The position numbers and the translations under genes were made by a program. Positions 61,542 to 64,000 of a stretch of 64,000 nucleotides of DNA are shown here, in pieces (the stretch's first letter is position 1; each line of letters begins with the position of its first letter). A model generated the notes under the pieces. That model had not been told where the DNA came from. It worked only from the letters and a program-made list of their open reading frames with translations, and ran no database searches. The stretch comes from Pandoraea anhela (GTDB taxonomy: Bacteria > Pseudomonadota > Gammaproteobacteria > Burkholderiales > Burkholderiaceae): the NCBI RefSeq assembly GCF_902459655.1, contig NZ_CABPSB010000003.1, positions 310,001-374,000 of the forward strand, in the 5' to 3' direction.

Positions 61542-63368
61542 TCAGTGGCCGGCATCCACGTTAAGACGCCCGCTCGCAAAGGCCGCCTCCAGTTCTCCCG
61601 CAGGCAAGGCCTTGGACACCAGCCAGCCCTGGATGGAATGACAGCCGCGATCGATCAGCATCTGCCGTTGCTCTTCCGTCTCGACCCCCTCGGCGACCGC
61701 CGACAGACCCAGCTCGCGCGCCAGTCCCAGAACGGCCGTCACAATCGTGCGGTCGTTCGGTGACGTGGGCATGTCTTTGACGAAGCTGCGGTCGATCTTG
61801 AGTGCGGAGAGCGGGAAACGCTTGAGGTAGCCCAGGCTCGAATAGCCCGCACCGAAGTCGTCGACGGCGAAGCGCACGCCCAGCGTCTGCAACTCGCGCA
61901 GCACCAGATTGGCCTGCTCCGGGTCGCGCATGAGCACGCTTTCGGTAATTTCGAGCACCAGTCGGTGGCCTTCCACGCCGGAGTCGGCAATCGCCTGCCA
62001 CACCAGGCTCGGGAAAGACGGATGGTGAAACTGTTGTGCCGAGACGTTGACCGACATGTACAGCCCGTCGAGCCGGGTGCGATCCCAGCGCGCGAGCTGC
62101 ATGCAAGCGGCGCGCAACGCCCAGCCGCCCAGCAGATTGATCAGACCGTTGGCCTCGGCCAGCGGAATGAATTCGGCCGGGGAGACCGGGCCGAGCGCCG
62201 GGTGCCAGCGCATCAGCGCCTCGACACCCTTCACGTTCAGCGAAATCGGGTCGCAGATCGGTTGGTAATGCAGGCTGAATTCACCGTTGTGAATCGCCTC
62301 GAACATCGCCGATTCCAGCGAAAACGCCTTGCGGTGCAAGTCGCCCAGATCGTCCGTGTAGACGAACAGGCCGTTGCGGCCGCGATCCTTGGCGCAGTAC
62401 ATGGCGGCGTCGGCATGTTTGATCAGCAGGCCGGCCGAGTCGCCGTGCTGCGGATAGAACGACACGCCGATGCTCGTCGTCAGGTGCAGCAACTGATCGC
62501 CGACCTGAAACGGCTGCTGTACCGCCGAGAGCAGTCGCTTCATGATGCCGCCGAGCGCCTGTTCGTTATCGCAGCCGGGCAGCACCAGAACAAATTCGTC
62601 ACCGCCCATGCGTGCGGCCATGTCCGTCTCGCGAATCTGCGCGATCAGGCGTTGGCCGGCATCGCGCAGCAACTGGTCGCCCACATCGTGGCCGAGCGAG
62701 TCGTTGACCTTCTTGAAGCCGTCCAGATCGAGCAGGGCGACGGCGAAATTCGGACCGCCTTCGCGCGCGTGCTGAATGGTCTCGACGATGCACTGCTGAA
62801 TATATTGACGATTCCCGAGGCCCGTGACGGCGTCGCGCACGGCCAGATCGGACAGGCGCGCTTCATTTTCCTTGAAAGCGGTGATGTCTTCGCCATGCAC
62901 GAGAAACGTGGCGTTCGCGCCGGACGCCCCACCAATGCGAGGCGTGTACTGGGCGATACGAAGGCGCATCCAGACACGGTCGGTCAGACCGCGGAGCAGG
63001 CGCACAGTGCACTGCTGGGGACCAAGGGTCTGGGCGGCGGAAAAAGCCTCCTGCAACAAGGGAACGTCTTCGATGCCGGTCAGCTCGAAGAGCGTGGCAT
63101 GGTCGATGTACTCACGTGAGTATTCGAGCAGACGCAGGGAGGCTTCGGCAATGAAAAGAAAACGGCCATCGGCTGCAACGTGTGCCGAGAGTCCGCCGGT
63201 CAGCTCGACCAGCGCCCGGGACAATGCCGGGGCCGGCGCCGTGGCGTTGGCCTCGGCGATTGCCGATGCCAGGGTCGAAGGCTCGACCAAAGGCACACCG
63301 GCTGGGAGTCGATCTGAACTCATTGTTGTTGTCTGTGCATGCATCACGTCGAGCGCGCTGCCGCTCAT
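61542..63368 (-). CDS. PAS-GGDEF-EAL protein (c-di-GMP cyclase/phosphodiesterase)
   Basis: 608-residue signalling protein. A PAS-like sensor (residues about 55-165: HVAADGRFLFIAEASLRLLEYS, VRLLRGLTDRVWMRLRI) is followed by the diguanylate cyclase domain with intact GGDEF at 255-259. An RxxD inhibitory site, RETD, lies five residues before it. The EAL domain has EAL at 383-385, NVSAQQF, LEITES, DDFGAGYSSLGYLKRFPLSALKIDRSF and AEGVETEEQ, so both catalytic sites look complete. No transmembrane segment. It likely makes and degrades c-di-GMP in response to an unknown cue. Confidence 0.95.
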   Translation of the reverse strand: MSGSALDVMHAQTTTMSSDRLPAGVPLVEPSTLASAIAEANATAPAPALSRALVELTGGLSAHVAADGRFLFIAEASLRLLEYSREYIDHATLFELTGIEDVPLLQEAFSAAQTLGPQQCTVRLLRGLTDRVWMRLRIAQYTPRIGGASGANATFLVHGEDITAFKENEARLSDLAVRDAVTGLGNRQYIQQCIVETIQHAREGGPNFAVALLDLDGFKKVNDSLGHDVGDQLLRDAGQRLIAQIRETDMAARMGGDEFVLVLPGCDNEQALGGIMKRLLSAVQQPFQVGDQLLHLTTSIGVSFYPQHGDSAGLLIKHADAAMYCAKDRGRNGLFVYTDDLGDLHRKAFSLESAMFEAIHNGEFSLHYQPICDPISLNVKGVEALMRWHPALGPVSPAEFIPLAEANGLINLLGGWALRAACMQLARWDRTRLDGLYMSVNVSAQQFHHPSFPSLVWQAIADSGVEGHRLVLEITESVLMRDPEQANLVLRELQTLGVRFAVDDFGAGYSSLGYLKRFPLSALKIDRSFVKDMPTSPNDRTIVTAVLGLARELGLSAVAEGVETEEQRQMLIDRGCHSIQGWLVSKALPAGELEAAFASGRLNVDAGH

Positions 63369-63834
63369 GTGCTTCCCCGTTCAGGCAAACGCGCTCATGG
63401 CCGGACCGTGGTCCGGCGGGTGTCCGATGGATTGTGGGCCATTATAGCTAAAGACGCCAGCGATTTTGATGGCCCCAACCCCCCGTTTCACGCCGCTTTC
63501 CAACGGACTTCCCGTGTTGGATTTTTTCCTACAAGGCAATCGGGATGATTTCCTGCATGGCCGGTGGCGTTTGACCGAAGTTCGGTCAACATCGTCCGCC
63601 CGGAACACCTCCATGCCGCCGGTATGTTGACCGGCGCGATCATCTTGCGTGCGCCAGTCTACCCAAGCGGGAGCGACTTGAGGGCGCTGCAATCATGGAT
63701 TTTTGCGATTGCGATGCAACATCGCAACAACAGCGACAGGCGAGCGCTGTTCCGCGCCGCCCGCCGCGTCTGCGATTCGCGGCTGGTGAGAGCGACGCCG
63801 GCAAACTGAGAATGCGCAGGCGGCGATTGCCGGC
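63369..63834. other. Spacer between GGDEF-EAL gene and racemase gene
   Basis: 466 bp with no supported gene. A TATAAT on the minus strand (complement of 63441-63446) is a candidate -10 for the GGDEF-EAL operon, without a strong -35 box. Confidence 0.55.
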
Positions 63835-64000
63835 TCAGTCGCGGGCAGGATCCTCGTGTGCGAGCGACCAGGCGATGCAGGCGCGGGCCAGCGCGGCGGA
63901 GGCGTCCAGACCGAAGCGTGCGAGCGGGGAGTCGAGCGTCGCCAGGGCGACGGGGATTTCGGTGCAGCCGAGGATCACGCGTTGCGCGCCTGCGGCGAGG
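63835..64000 (-). CDS. Aspartate/glutamate racemase family protein (C-terminal part)
   Basis: The last 54 codons of a minus-strand gene that runs off the right edge. The residues LAAGAQRVILGCTEIPVAL contain the conserved GCTE motif with the second catalytic Cys of PLP-independent aspartate/glutamate racemases. The tail is DASAALARACIAWSLAHEDPARD. Racemisation of aspartate or a related amino acid is the family role; the substrate cannot be fixed from this fragment. Confidence 0.85.
   Translation of the reverse strand, partial: LAAGAQRVILGCTEIPVALATLDSPLARFGLDASAALARACIAWSLAHEDPARD

Overview
The window reads as a chromosomal segment of a Burkholderiales bacterium, most likely Pandoraea or a close Burkholderiaceae relative. 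It is GC-rich, gene-dense and almost entirely housekeeping or metabolic. The basis is gene content: the xdhABC/guaD/add purine block, DUF1415, DUF3563, DUF2848 and DUF4810/GNA1162 lipoproteins, a long pyrB with an N-terminal extension, and imuA-imuB-dnaE2. No complete insertion sequence, rRNA operon or CRISPR array is visible.

Layout. 0-5 kb: an ankyrin-repeat protein, a DUF1415 protein, then a 2.3 kb accessory pocket (parDE toxin-antitoxin and a tyrosine recombinase) beside a tRNA-Thr(CGT) gene. 5-13 kb: fbp, pyrB, a LysR regulator, a domain-inverted aconitase/isopropylmalate-dehydratase fusion, an MFS carrier and a methyltransferase. 13-21 kb: divergent metR/metE, an orphan gene, pepN and a DUF4136 lipoprotein. 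21-33 kb: a GDT1-type cation transporter behind a yybP-ykoY (Mn2+) riboswitch, then one long minus-strand purine block (xdhA-xdhB-xdhC-add, purine permease-guaD) with a divergent LysR regulator, and dsbB. 33-40 kb: an amidase-GntR-DUF2848 operon, a CPA2 antiporter, a thioesterase, and ribB behind an FMN riboswitch. 40-46 kb: a copper module in which copZ and copA diverge from two matching CueR promoters, with cueR following an endonuclease-family gene, then a tiny DUF3563 gene. 46-50 kb: a CsgG-DUF4810-DUF799 lipoprotein operon and mntH. 50-56 kb: the SOS mutasome imuA-imuB-dnaE2 behind a clear LexA box. 56-64 kb: a secreted-effector-like orphan, an NCS2 permease, a two-gene HDOD/c-di-GMP operon and the end of a racemase gene.

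How the parts fit. Adenine/adenosine, guanine, hypoxanthine and xanthine can be taken up and converted towards urate by the 22-31 kb block, with a second NCS2 permease at 58 kb. Manganese is handled by an importer (mntH) and a riboswitch-controlled exporter candidate. Copper is handled by CueR, CopA and CopZ. Metal and flavin RNA sensors, CueR and LexA operators, and many intrinsic terminators can be read directly from the sequence.

The least explained items are the orphan at 16.6 kb (with a LexA-like palindrome upstream), the effector-like protein at 56.6 kb, the DUF2848 operon, the lipoprotein operon, the DUF3563 promoter symmetry, and several short tandem repeats of 8-12 bp scattered in spacers and in metE. 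I found no clearly new multi-gene system; these are leads rather than demonstrations.
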